Shown one piece after another: positions 7,321 through 13,890 of a stretch of 64,000 nucleotides of DNA. The notes beneath the pieces were generated by a model, which saw only the letters and a program-made list of their open reading frames with translations, searched no databases and had not been told where the DNA came from. A program made the position numbers and the translations under genes. Source of the DNA: VRUE01 sp963697695 (lineage in GTDB: Bacteria; Actinomycetota; Thermoleophilia; Solirubrobacterales; 70-9); assembly GCA_963697695.1 (NCBI GenBank), contig OY969094.1:1984001-2048000 (forward strand), written 5' to 3'. Numbering within the stretch: position 1 is the first letter of the stretch; every line of letters begins with the position of its first letter.

Positions 7321-8541
7321 ATGAGCGTTTCCCAGGATACGTCGGCCCCTGCGGCCGATCCAGGCTGCGGCGACAAGCGGCGGCTGGTCAAGACCAAGAC
7401 GCCCGGCGTCTTCAAGCGCATCGACGGCGACGGGAACGTCGTCGGCTACGTCGCCGTCATTCGGGTGGCGGGGAGGCAGCGAAAGCGCAATGCCCGCACC
7501 TACGAGGCGGCGCGGCGGATCAAGCGCGAGAGCGAAACCGACCGCGACCGCGGCGAGCTCCAGGAGCGCACGACGATCACCTTCCTGCGTTTCCTCGACC
7601 AATGGGTCGAGCGCTATCGCGGCCAGGGGAGGCGCGGCTTCCGTGAGAACACCCGCGACGAATACCGCCGCCTGATCGCCGCCTACGCTCGTCCCTACTT
7701 CTCCGGCAGGCTGAAGCTGGTCGACGTGACGACGTACGACATCGCCCGTTTCCTGGACTGGCTCGCCGACGAGGGCGAGCAGGGCCGTCGCCTCGCGGAC
7801 AGCACGGTCGCGAACATCGTCAACCCACTCCGTGCCGCCCTTGCCACTGCGAAGCGCGAGGGCCTGATCCGCCATAACCCCGCCCAGGGTTTGGCGCTGC
7901 CCCACCGCGAGCAGATCGCCGACGAGAATGACGAGGTCAAGGTTTTCACCCGCGAGCAGCTCTCCGCGGTCCTCGCGATGGCGCCCGAGCGCCACAAGCC
8001 GCTGTTCGAGCTCCTGGCGAGTTGCGGCCTGCGAATCAGCGAGACGATTGCCCTCCAGCGCCTGCACCTCCAACTCGACGCCGACAAGCCCGAGGTCTGC
8101 GTCCGCCGCGCCATCGTCCGCGAACGAATCGAGCCGCCCAAGAGCAAGCACGGCCGCCGCGAGGTCCGCCTGTCGCCCTCGCTGGTGGGGCAGCTGCGTG
8201 CCCACCTGGCGGCGCAACCCGATCAGGATTCCACCGCCCTCGCTTTCCCCAACGAAAGCGGCGGGGCGCTCGACCCCAACAACCTCCGCCGCCGCGTCCT
8301 CAAGCCACTGGTCGAGGAGGTCAACGCCCCCTGGGCCGGCTTCCACACGTTCCGCCACACCTTCGCCTCGCTCCACCTCAGCCAAGGCACCAACCTCCTC
8401 CAGCTAAGCCGCGCCCTCGGCCATCACTCGCCCGCCTTCACGTTGACCCGCTATACGCACCTGCTGCCCGGCGACGAGGCCCCGGCGCTCGATCTGGCGT
8501 TCCGGGGCAACTTGGGAGAGACGGCCAAGCTCAGATCCTGA
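7321..8541 (+). CDS. tyrosine recombinase / site-specific integrase
   Basis: 406 residues. Layout: AP2-like arm-binding N terminus (about 20-75), SAM-like core-binding domain (about 88-190), catalytic domain (about 205-395). The full catalytic set is visible: R238 in CGLRISE, a Lys in the SKHGRRE beta-hairpin, H342-x2-R345 in HTFRH, the second His in GHHSP, and nucleophile Tyr378 in RYTHLLPGD. It is intact and probably active. The 46-bp tRNA-Arg repeats are its inferred sites. No excisionase is recognised; one of the small upstream HTH proteins could serve. Confidence 0.96.
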   Translation: MSVSQDTSAPAADPGCGDKRRLVKTKTPGVFKRIDGDGNVVGYVAVIRVAGRQRKRNARTYEAARRIKRESETDRDRGELQERTTITFLRFLDQWVERYRGQGRRGFRENTRDEYRRLIAAYARPYFSGRLKLVDVTTYDIARFLDWLADEGEQGRRLADSTVANIVNPLRAALATAKREGLIRHNPAQGLALPHREQIADENDEVKVFTREQLSAVLAMAPERHKPLFELLASCGLRISETIALQRLHLQLDADKPEVCVRRAIVRERIEPPKSKHGRREVRLSPSLVGQLRAHLAAQPDQDSTALAFPNESGGALDPNNLRRRVLKPLVEEVNAPWAGFHTFRHTFASLHLSQGTNLLQLSRALGHHSPAFTLTRYTHLLPGDEAPALDLAFRGNLGETAKLRS

Positions 8542-8544
8542 TGC

Positions 8545-8913
8545 TTAGGAAATGACCGTCAAGTTGGTAACTGATCCACCAGCATCGCGCACCGCCTGTT
8601 CGGCGGCGCCGTTGTACCCCTTGGGGACGCAGAGAATAAATGGGCATGACGTGCCCGTGTCGGACATCTGACGGCGGGAAAAGTCGGCGAACTGCTCTTG
8701 AGAGGTCGCGGCCGTAAAGTCATTGCCGACCTTTGCCTCGCCGATCCAGATCACTTCTTCCCTCGTTCCGATCGCGTCCGGCTCGTGGCGGCCAATCTTG
8801 TATGGGTCAGGGAGCGAGAGACCACCGCTGGCATGCGTCACCGACACGCCCTGCTGCTGCATCCAGCGGACCATTCCGGCAACGCGCTCCTGGTGGATCG
8901 AAGATTCAGCCAT
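8545..8913 (-). CDS. small PD-(D/E)XK nuclease-like protein
   Basis: 122 residues. EPDAIGTREEVIWIGEAKVG supplies the restriction-endonuclease-fold core: D46, then E59-A-K61 on the following strand. The N-terminal helix and the CPFILCVP strand fit the same fold. Family members cut DNA in restriction, repair or defence; substrate and specificity are unknown and no methylase is nearby. It converges on the integrase (3 bp apart) and lies 12 bp downstream of a small gene with which it forms an operon. The motif is clear, but at this length the protein may be a minimal or truncated nuclease. Confidence 0.7.
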   Translation of the reverse strand: MAESSIHQERVAGMVRWMQQQGVSVTHASGGLSLPDPYKIGRHEPDAIGTREEVIWIGEAKVGNDFTAATSQEQFADFSRRQMSDTGTSCPFILCVPKGYNGAAEQAVRDAGGSVTNLTVIS

Positions 8914-8925
8914 CGGATTCCCCGC

Positions 8926-9201
8926 TCACGCAGCGTTTTGAAGCGTGTACTGCCGCCATGGGATGGCCTCCATTGGCACTGACGCCAAGAAGTCAACGAT
9001 GTCGGGGCGGCCATAGTAGGTCGGGACCCCATGCGCATCTTGTGCCATCAGCACCGTCGGCAGATTTCCAAAAGCCGCTGAGAATTCGACAATTGCCTGA
9101 TCTCGTGCGCCCGGTGTATCGAACACCGACTTCCTGACAACCGCGATTGCGAACTCAACCCCCTGCTCGTTAACCACCGCCCCGTCAAAGCTGCTCATCA
9201 T
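8926..9201 (-). CDS. hypothetical protein upstream of the nuclease
   Basis: 91 residues, not recognised. It reads as a small alpha/beta protein (GVEFAIAVVRKSVFD, LPTVLMAQDAHGVPTYYGR) without signal peptide or membrane segment. It is first in a two-gene operon with the PD-(D/E)XK protein (12-bp gap). It could be a partner or specificity subunit of that nuclease; that is inference from position only. Two adjacent ATG codons (MM) leave the exact start uncertain by one codon. Confidence 0.6.
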   Translation of the reverse strand: MMSSFDGAVVNEQGVEFAIAVVRKSVFDTPGARDQAIVEFSAAFGNLPTVLMAQDAHGVPTYYGRPDIVDFLASVPMEAIPWRQYTLQNAA

Positions 9202-9488
9202 TTCCTCCGTTTTCCAGTGTCACTGCGCTTTTTGCGCCAGGTTCCTTTTTTGGTCCGACTCCTCGGCTGCTTTCCTCCGCCCTCGTCGGATACGTGGGGC
9301 ACTCGACCCGAACGTCGATCGGCCATCGCTTGTCTCCAATCCCGTCGTTTTGCCGCAACGTCCGCGAAGTATCGACGCCATGTCGGACAGAAAAGTCGAC
9401 GATTTGATCGACATCACGAAGCCGTCTTGTCGTCGGACTAACGTCGTGCCCATGCATGTCAACCGCATGGGCAACGATGGAGGGGGCG

Positions 9489-9701
9489 ATGGGACGAGTC
9501 GAGGTTTCCAACGATGAGCTTCGGACGGTTCGCGATGCGATGCGCGAGTTGGGCAGGCTCATCGAGAGCTTGGAGAGCGGAGACGCTGAGAAGTTCGTGC
9601 TGACTAAGCACGGGCAAATGCGAGCCGTAGTCGTTTCGCTCGACGCCTTTACTGCGATGCGCGCTGAGGCTCGACCGGAATGTCTGCCGGAAGCCGCCTG
9701 A
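9489..9701 (+). CDS. Phd/YefM-like antitoxin (orphan)
   Basis: 70 residues. The pattern is that of the prevent-host-death fold: an N-terminal helix-rich region (ELRTVRDAMRELGRLIESLE), then KFVLTKHGQMRAVVVSLDAF, which matches the beta-hairpin where Phd proteins read 'vTrhGkpvAvlvs'. ATG at 9489 follows GGAGGGGGCG by a good distance, so it is preferred to an ATG 33 nt upstream. No toxin gene follows: the next gene is the DprA-like protein. It may act as a stand-alone repressor or regulate the downstream cassette. Confidence 0.7.
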   Translation: MGRVEVSNDELRTVRDAMRELGRLIESLESGDAEKFVLTKHGQMRAVVVSLDAFTAMRAEARPECLPEAA

Positions 9702-9772
9702 ACTCGGTGGCCGATGCTCGCCAGGCCCGTTCTGGGGGCCGACAGAGAAACTCGATTCCCTAGTCTGAGCAG

Positions 9773-10666
9773 ATGAGATCGCTTGAGGAGACTGCTGCGC
9801 TTGTTGCCCTCCTGAGGATCGGTCGCCGCTTCTGGCATGAAGTCGCCGAGCTGGTCGAAGAAGAGGAAAGCGCCCTGCGTGTGCTTGAGCGGGAGCTAGA
9901 AGGGCAAGAGGAGGGGACCTTGTTTCCGGACGAGTCGGCCCCTGAGAGACCCAACTTGGACTCGATAGCCGAGGAGATCCAGGGATGGCTCGCCGAGGGA
10001 ATGAAGATAGTCACCGTCCTTGACGAGAACTATCCAGCCAACCTACGCACCATTCACGACCTGCCTCCTCTCCTGTTTTTCTACGGCGATCTACGTCCCG
10101 AGGACGAGCAGTCGATTGCGATCGTAGGGACGCGCCATCCCACGGATGCTGGCCGAAAGCTTGCTGCTGAAGTTGCCACTGACCTGACGAAGCGGGGCTA
10201 CGTCATTCTCAGCGGTCTGGCACAAGGCATCGACGCTGCTGTACATGAGGCAACCCTTCGCGCAGACGGTCGCACCCTCGCAGTGATCGGTACCGGACTT
10301 CGTCTGTCCTACCCAGCGAAGAACAAGGAACTGCAGTCGCGACTGGCTCGCGAGTCGGCAGTTCTCTCCCAGTTCTGGCCCGACCAGCCTCCGACTAAGC
10401 GAACGTTTCCCATGCGAAACGCCGTGATGTCCGGTTTTGCTCTCGCAACCGTTGTAATCGAGGCTAAAGGGAAAAGTGGTGCGAAGATGCAGGCCCGACT
10501 GGCCTTGGAGCACGGTCGTCCAGTCTTTCTTCCCGATTCGCTTGTTCGCGAGCATGACTGGGCTCAGGAGTACGCCGAACGCCCAGGTACGACCGTTGTA
10601 TCTACGGCAGAGGAGATTGCCGAGCATCTAGACAGCCGATACAGCCTCGTGGGTCTCACGGCATAA
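9773..10666 (+). CDS. DprA/Smf-like SLOG-domain protein
   Basis: 297 residues. After a helical N-terminal region (1-75), residues about 80-270 are the DprA Rossmann-like core: ENYPANLRTIHDLPPLLFFY, IAIVGTRHPTDAGRK (GTR at 119-121), SGLAQGID (147-154), FPMRN (R215, N216) and IEAKGKSGAKM. The canonical SGS(L/I)iT motif is altered to SGAKMQ. DprA proteins bind single-stranded DNA and load RecA in transformation. An island copy beside a ComF-like gene suggests an accessory or conflict role instead. There is no C-terminal winged helix. Start: TAGTCT 6 nt before ATG (leaderless-type). Confidence 0.9.
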   Translation: MRSLEETAALVALLRIGRRFWHEVAELVEEEESALRVLERELEGQEEGTLFPDESAPERPNLDSIAEEIQGWLAEGMKIVTVLDENYPANLRTIHDLPPLLFFYGDLRPEDEQSIAIVGTRHPTDAGRKLAAEVATDLTKRGYVILSGLAQGIDAAVHEATLRADGRTLAVIGTGLRLSYPAKNKELQSRLARESAVLSQFWPDQPPTKRTFPMRNAVMSGFALATVVIEAKGKSGAKMQARLALEHGRPVFLPDSLVREHDWAQEYAERPGTTVVSTAEEIAEHLDSRYSLVGLTA

Positions 10667-10679
10667 GTGGCGGAGCATC

Positions 10680-11465
10680 GTGGCCACGGTTGGGGAGCTG
10701 AGCGATCCGTATGCGAACTTCATGCTCAACCCAGCGCCGCGCGGAGAAGGGGTCTGCGAGGTGTGCTCGACCTTTACGCGACCGCCGTTCAGTCGGTGCA
10801 TTCCCTGTGATCGTGAGGTTCCCCAATCTGCCGATGCTGTCCTTCCGATCTCCTACAGCATTCACGGATCCCAGCTTCACAGGGCGCTAGCTGGCTACAA
10901 GCGTCTTTCGGGTCCTGGGGCTCGCCAATTTCAACTTCAGCTCTCAGCTGTCCTATGGCGCTTTCTTGAGTTGGAAGGCCACGAGGATTGCCTAGCTGAG
11001 GCGGCGGGTGTCACCGGCTTTGAGATCGTCACGACCGTCCCGTCGAGCTCTCAAGAGCGGGACGCTCAGCATCCTCTTCCGCGGATGGTTGGGGGGACAG
11101 TCCAGCCAACCGCGGATCGTTTCGAGCGGCTTCTTGAGCGGTCGTCGGCCGCTGTTGCAGATCACGAGTACAGCGAGGAGAAGTTTGAGTCCCGACGCGA
11201 GCTTGACGCCGAGCCCGTTCTCCTGATTGACGATACGTGGACTCGTGGTGCCAATGCCCAGAGTGCTTCCACGGCGTTGAAGGCGGCAGGGGCTGGCGCA
11301 ATTGGGGTGCTCGTAATCGGTCGGCATGTTCACGAAGACTTTGGCGACAACAAAGCGCGGCTTCGTGCGTTGCCGCGCCCATTTGATTGGGAAACTGCTG
11401 GCTTCACGCGTAAGAGGCTCCGGGACCAACTAGCAGCGAAACGTTTACGCTGCACCACCAGCTAG
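10680..11465 (+). CDS. ComF-like phosphoribosyltransferase with zinc ribbon
   Basis: 261 residues. N-terminal four-cysteine ribbon: C26, C29, C40, C43 (CEVC...CIPC). The PRTase domain follows, with the PRPP-binding loop LLIDDTWTRGANAQS (D184, D185, T188, G190) and the flexible-loop region around 115-150. Competence ComF shares this layout, but the middle region is longer and unlike standard ComF. It starts (GTG) 13 nt after the DprA-like stop, so the two are surely co-transcribed. Its substrate is unknown; PRTases move ribose-5-phosphate between PRPP and a base. It is noticeably less GC-rich than chromosomal genes here. Confidence 0.87.
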   Translation: MATVGELSDPYANFMLNPAPRGEGVCEVCSTFTRPPFSRCIPCDREVPQSADAVLPISYSIHGSQLHRALAGYKRLSGPGARQFQLQLSAVLWRFLELEGHEDCLAEAAGVTGFEIVTTVPSSSQERDAQHPLPRMVGGTVQPTADRFERLLERSSAAVADHEYSEEKFESRRELDAEPVLLIDDTWTRGANAQSASTALKAAGAGAIGVLVIGRHVHEDFGDNKARLRALPRPFDWETAGFTRKRLRDQLAAKRLRCTTS

Positions 11466-11475
11466 CCTTGAATGC

Positions 11476-11922
11476 ATGGGCGAGGCGGTTGGAGTTACGG
11501 AGCTGCGGCGAGGCTTGGGCGCCTACGTCCGCCGAGCGAGCGAGGGGGAACGGCTGCTGATTACCAACCGCGGTCGGCCGGTGGCCCAACTCGGGCCGTT
11601 GCCTAGCATCGGTGCGGATGAGGCCCTGATCGAGGAGGCGACTCGCCGGCTATCCGAGGTCGCGCCCGGTGCGGAAGTCGTTCTTTTTGGTCCGCGTGCT
11701 GGGCAAGTCGCCGGCGATAGTGAGCTGGACCTGATCGTCATCGAGCCGGACTTCGATGGTCGAAGGGCAGAGTCCGCGCGGCTCCGAAAGGCACTTCGAG
11801 GGCTCGATGTCGCGGTGGACCTAGTCCTATATCGAAGGCAAGAGGCCGAGGAACGGCGTGGTGTTCCCGGCACCCTTCTCTTCCACGCCTTGCGAGAAGG
11901 TCGGGTTCTCATCAAAGCGTGA
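11476..11922 (+). CDS. Phd antitoxin domain fused to MNT-like nucleotidyltransferase
   Basis: 148 residues. Residues 1-45 are a Phd/YefM-type DNA-binding fold (VGVTELRRGLGAYVRRASEG, then LITNRGRPVAQLGPL). Residues 55-148 are a minimal nucleotidyltransferase: VVLFGPRAGQVAGDSELDLI. The usual GS is GP (72-73) and the usual SDxDL is SELDL, so one catalytic Asp is replaced by Glu83; the later acidic strand VAVDLVLY is kept. Activity is therefore doubtful. It starts 10 nt after the PRTase stop, with its own TAGCCT box (11463-11468) 7 nt upstream overlapping that stop. It is the last gene of the cassette before attR. Confidence 0.82.
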   Translation: MGEAVGVTELRRGLGAYVRRASEGERLLITNRGRPVAQLGPLPSIGADEALIEEATRRLSEVAPGAEVVLFGPRAGQVAGDSELDLIVIEPDFDGRRAESARLRKALRGLDVAVDLVLYRRQEAEERRGVPGTLLFHALREGRVLIKA

Positions 11923-12050
11923 CTGGACCTCCTGGGGCAACGATTGGGGCAACATGCCCCACAGATCCCAGCCGATCCCAGCGGGACTCGATTCGCCGGA
12001 AACCGCTTGAAACCGGGCCCCACGTAGTCCAGCCGATCCACCGTCTCGGG

Positions 12051-12096
12051 CTACGAAACCGAAGGTCACAGGTTCGAATCCTGTCGGGCGCGTTCG
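12051..12096 (+). repeat. attR: right 46-bp direct repeat (tRNA-Arg tail)
   Basis: Exact copy of 5452-5497, containing only the anticodon-loop-to-3'-end half of tRNA-Arg. Bases upstream of 12051 cannot complete a D-arm or acceptor stem, so it is not a second tRNA gene. It marks the island's right edge. Confidence 0.95.
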
Positions 12097-12101
12097 TTTC
12101 C

Positions 12102-12113
12102 GCCGCTAACGGC
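12102..12113 (+). terminator. short hairpin plus T-rich tract after attR
   Basis: GCCG-CTAA-CGGC followed by TTTGTT. It lies 5 nt past the right repeat, at the same place relative to the tRNA tail as the island-borne hairpin at 5500. It is probably the original terminator of tRNA-Arg before integration. The stem is short, so confidence is moderate. Confidence 0.4.
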
Positions 12114-12182
12114 TTTGTTCCCTCTGCTCGGTGACCGGTCGCCGGTACCATCTGCCCGTGACCACGAAGGAGCGACTTCACA

Positions 12183-12404
12183 ATGCTGGTCGACGAGCTC
12201 TCCGAGCAGGAGGCCGAGGCGGCTCTGGTGATCGTCGAGCGTCGGCGAGACGATCCGATGTTGGGAGCGCTTGCCACCGCTCCGGCTGACGACGAGCCAG
12301 CGGCTGTCGACGAGGACGCCAGCGCCGACGAGGCGCTTGCCGCTTATCGCCGCGGCGAGGCAGTCGGGGCCGAGGACCTGCGCCGCGAGCTCGAGCTCGA
12401 TTGA
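12183..12404 (+). CDS. RelB-type antitoxin-like protein
   Basis: 73 residues, acidic, with a C-terminal ending (EALAAYRRGEAVGAEDLRRE) typical of small antitoxins that precede RelE/ParE toxins in actinobacteria. An N-terminal DNA-binding part is not obvious. AAGGAG lies about 15 nt before the ATG. The stop overlaps the next start (TTGA at 12401-12404), the standard coupling of antitoxin and toxin. It lies outside the island, 87 bp beyond attR. Confidence 0.72.
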   Translation: MLVDELSEQEAEAALVIVERRRDDPMLGALATAPADDEPAAVDEDASADEALAAYRRGEAVGAEDLRRELELD

Positions 12405-12660
12405 GCGCCGGCTGGTCCTATGAGGCGACGCCCCCAACGCGGCGCGACTCAAGTGGCTCGACCCGCCGGTGCGGCAGCGAATCGTCGATGCGCTCGATCG
12501 TTTCGTCGCTGACCCGCGCGCCGGCGACATCCGCAAGCTCAGTGCGAGCCAGTGGCGGCTGCGGGTGGGCGAGTGGCGGGTGCGCTTCAGCTTCGACGAG
12601 AAGCGGCGGGCGATCGTGGTCCTGCGGGTGCTGCCGCGCGGGCGCGCCTACGATCGCTAG
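12401..12660 (+). pseudogene. RelE/ParE-type toxin, frameshifted
   Basis: The TTG start at 12401 gives MSAGWSYEATP, a normal RelE N terminus, but the frame then turns to nonsense. The rest of the toxin (RLKWLDPPVRQRIVDAL, later RVRFSFDEKRRAIVVLRVLP) continues in another frame to TAG at 12658-12660. The break falls in a run of five C (12431-12435); one extra C would restore a full toxin of about 86 residues. It may be a true inactivating deletion, phase variation or a sequencing error. An internal GTG (12469) could start a 63-residue fragment lacking the first helix. Confidence 0.8.
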
Positions 12661-12674
12661 CCACGTCGGCGTCT

Positions 12675-13271
12675 TCAGGCCGCGGCGCGGCTGAGCACGA
12701 ACATCGGGATCTCGCGGCCGGCGAGTCCGCGAAACGCTTCCGCCGACGGTTGCAGCCCGATCCAGCAGCGCCAGAGCCGTTCGGCCTCCTCGCCACGGGC
12801 CTCTCGGGCGAGGACCGGGATCGCCATGCCGCCGATCGCGATCGTCGCCTCCGGGTGCTGCCGCAGGTTGAGCGCCCAGTCCGGGTTGCGGGTGTTTCCC
12901 AAATTCATCGCCGCCAACGCCAGCTCCTCGCCACAGCGGAAGCAGGCGACGGCAGTCGTGCGGGGGAGGCCGGAGCGGCGGCCGGTCGTCGTCAACGAGA
13001 GCACCGGCTGACCGGCGGCGAAGAGCCAGGAGCGCCGCAGTCGCCCGCGTGAGAGGCGTAGCAGCCAGGCATGGAACCTGGTCACCCTGGTCGCCACCGG
13101 CCGCAGGCGCATCGGCGCCCCCGCGGCCCGGGCCAGCGGCCCACCGAGGAGCGGTAGCTCCACCAGCCGGCCCAGCAGGGTGCCGGCGCCCCGCCGCCTG
13201 CTCTCTGCCTCGACCAGCACGGCCAGGCCCGGTCCCGGCGTCGATCCACCGCCGCTGGTTGGCCCACTCAT
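12675..13271 (-). CDS. F420H2-dependent nitroreductase/quinone reductase family protein
   Basis: 198 residues. The C-terminal two thirds carry the deazaflavin-dependent nitroreductase (Ddn-like) signature: LSLTTTGRRSGLPRTTAVAC, then NLGNTRNPDWALNLRQHPEA and the ending GREIPMFVLSR. Such split-barrel proteins reduce quinones or nitro compounds with F420H2, which points to a coenzyme-F420-making actinobacterium. The ATG is preceded 7 nt upstream by TAGGGT (minus strand, 13284-13279) that lies inside a palindromic operator. It is divergent from the TetR regulator, which almost certainly controls it. Confidence 0.88.
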   Translation of the reverse strand: MSGPTSGGGSTPGPGLAVLVEAESRRRGAGTLLGRLVELPLLGGPLARAAGAPMRLRPVATRVTRFHAWLLRLSRGRLRRSWLFAAGQPVLSLTTTGRRSGLPRTTAVACFRCGEELALAAMNLGNTRNPDWALNLRQHPEATIAIGGMAIPVLAREARGEEAERLWRCWIGLQPSAEAFRGLAGREIPMFVLSRAAA

Positions 13272-13272
13272 T

Positions 13273-13309
13273 CTTGAGACCCTATCAAGGCTCTTGATGC
13301 CCTCTCAAG
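13273..13309. promoter_or_regulatory. tandem TetR operators CTTGA-N7-TCAAG
   Basis: Two palindromes, CTTGA(13273-13277)...TCAAG(13285-13289) and CTTGA(13293-13297)...TCAAG(13305-13309). Both have 7-bp spacers and their centres are 20 bp apart, about two helical turns, so two dimers would bind one face. The first spacer contains the -10 box of the nitroreductase gene. The site lies between that gene and the divergent TetR gene, the usual place for a TetR autoregulated operator. Confidence 0.8.
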
Positions 13310-13348
13310 GATCACGCCCCGGGCCGTCGCGTGCGCCAGACTGGGGCC

Positions 13349-13885
13349 GTGCCGCGCAACCGGGCCAGCATCGAGCGAGAGCGCAAGACCGAGGAGATCC
13401 TCGACGTCGCCGCGCGCCAGCTGCGCGCGGGCGGCTACGAAGCCCTCTCCGTGGCCGCGATCGCACGCGAGCTGGACATCGCCGGCAACTCGGTCTACTG
13501 GTACTTCCCCTCCAAGGACGAGCTGTTCGTCGCCGCGGTTGACCGGCTCCTGCTCGGCATCGTCGCCGACAAGCCGCCGGGGAGGCGCAGCCTGGAGCGA
13601 CGCGTGCTCTGGTTCGTCGAGCAGCTCGACGACCTCGACCGCCTGCGGGCCGGGATGCGCGAGCGAGCGCGCCGCTCGGCACCGGTGGCGGAGCTCGTCG
13701 AGCGCCTTGACCGCGACTCGCGCCAGATGCTGCGCAACGCCCTCGTCCCCGAGGTCGAGGCGGAGCGTCTCGACCTCGCCACCGAGGCCCTGCTGGCGAC
13801 GATCGAGGGAACCTGGATGCTCGGCCTGCGCGGCGAGCGCCGGCGACGCCTACTCGGCTTCACGCTGCGCCGCTTCACCGCCTGA
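13349..13885 (+). CDS. TetR-family transcriptional regulator
   Basis: 178 residues. N-terminal HTH at about residues 10-55: RKTEEILDVAARQLRAGGYE, then SVAAIARELDIAGNSVYWYFPSKDELF. The C-terminal ligand domain is helical and variable. GTG at 13349 is favoured over a GTG 18 nt upstream because the family N terminus begins close to the first helix and CAGACT lies 6 nt before it. It probably represses the divergent F420-type reductase through the two palindromes at 13273-13309 and releases on binding a small toxic compound. Confidence 0.9.
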   Translation: MPRNRASIERERKTEEILDVAARQLRAGGYEALSVAAIARELDIAGNSVYWYFPSKDELFVAAVDRLLLGIVADKPPGRRSLERRVLWFVEQLDDLDRLRAGMRERARRSAPVAELVERLDRDSRQMLRNALVPEVEAERLDLATEALLATIEGTWMLGLRGERRRRLLGFTLRRFTA

Positions 13886-13890
13886 GCGGT

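Larger units (their letters stand above)
5452..12096. mobile_element. 6.6-kb integrative island in tRNA-Arg
   Basis: Bounded by identical 46-bp direct repeats (5452-5497 and 12051-12096), the left one being the 3' half of an intact tRNA-Arg. It encodes a complete tyrosine integrase, which fits this type of site. The left copy keeps the whole tRNA; the right copy is only the tRNA tail. Contents: three small genes with two XRE regulators, a 12-bp repeat array, the integrase, a nuclease operon, a Phd antitoxin, DprA-like, ComF-like and Phd-nucleotidyltransferase genes. No replication, conjugation or phage structural genes are visible, so it may depend on other elements or be fixed. The 9-11.5 kb part is visibly less GC-rich than its surroundings. 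Confidence 0.93.

Noticed and set aside
9185..9838. 217-codon minus-strand frame opposite the Phd gene
   Set aside because: It overlaps the Phd and DprA genes, has a serine/arginine-rich composition and no domain.
12051..12126. Possible second tRNA-Arg gene
   Set aside because: Only the half from the anticodon loop to the 3' end is present; upstream bases cannot form an acceptor stem or D-arm. It is the att duplicate.
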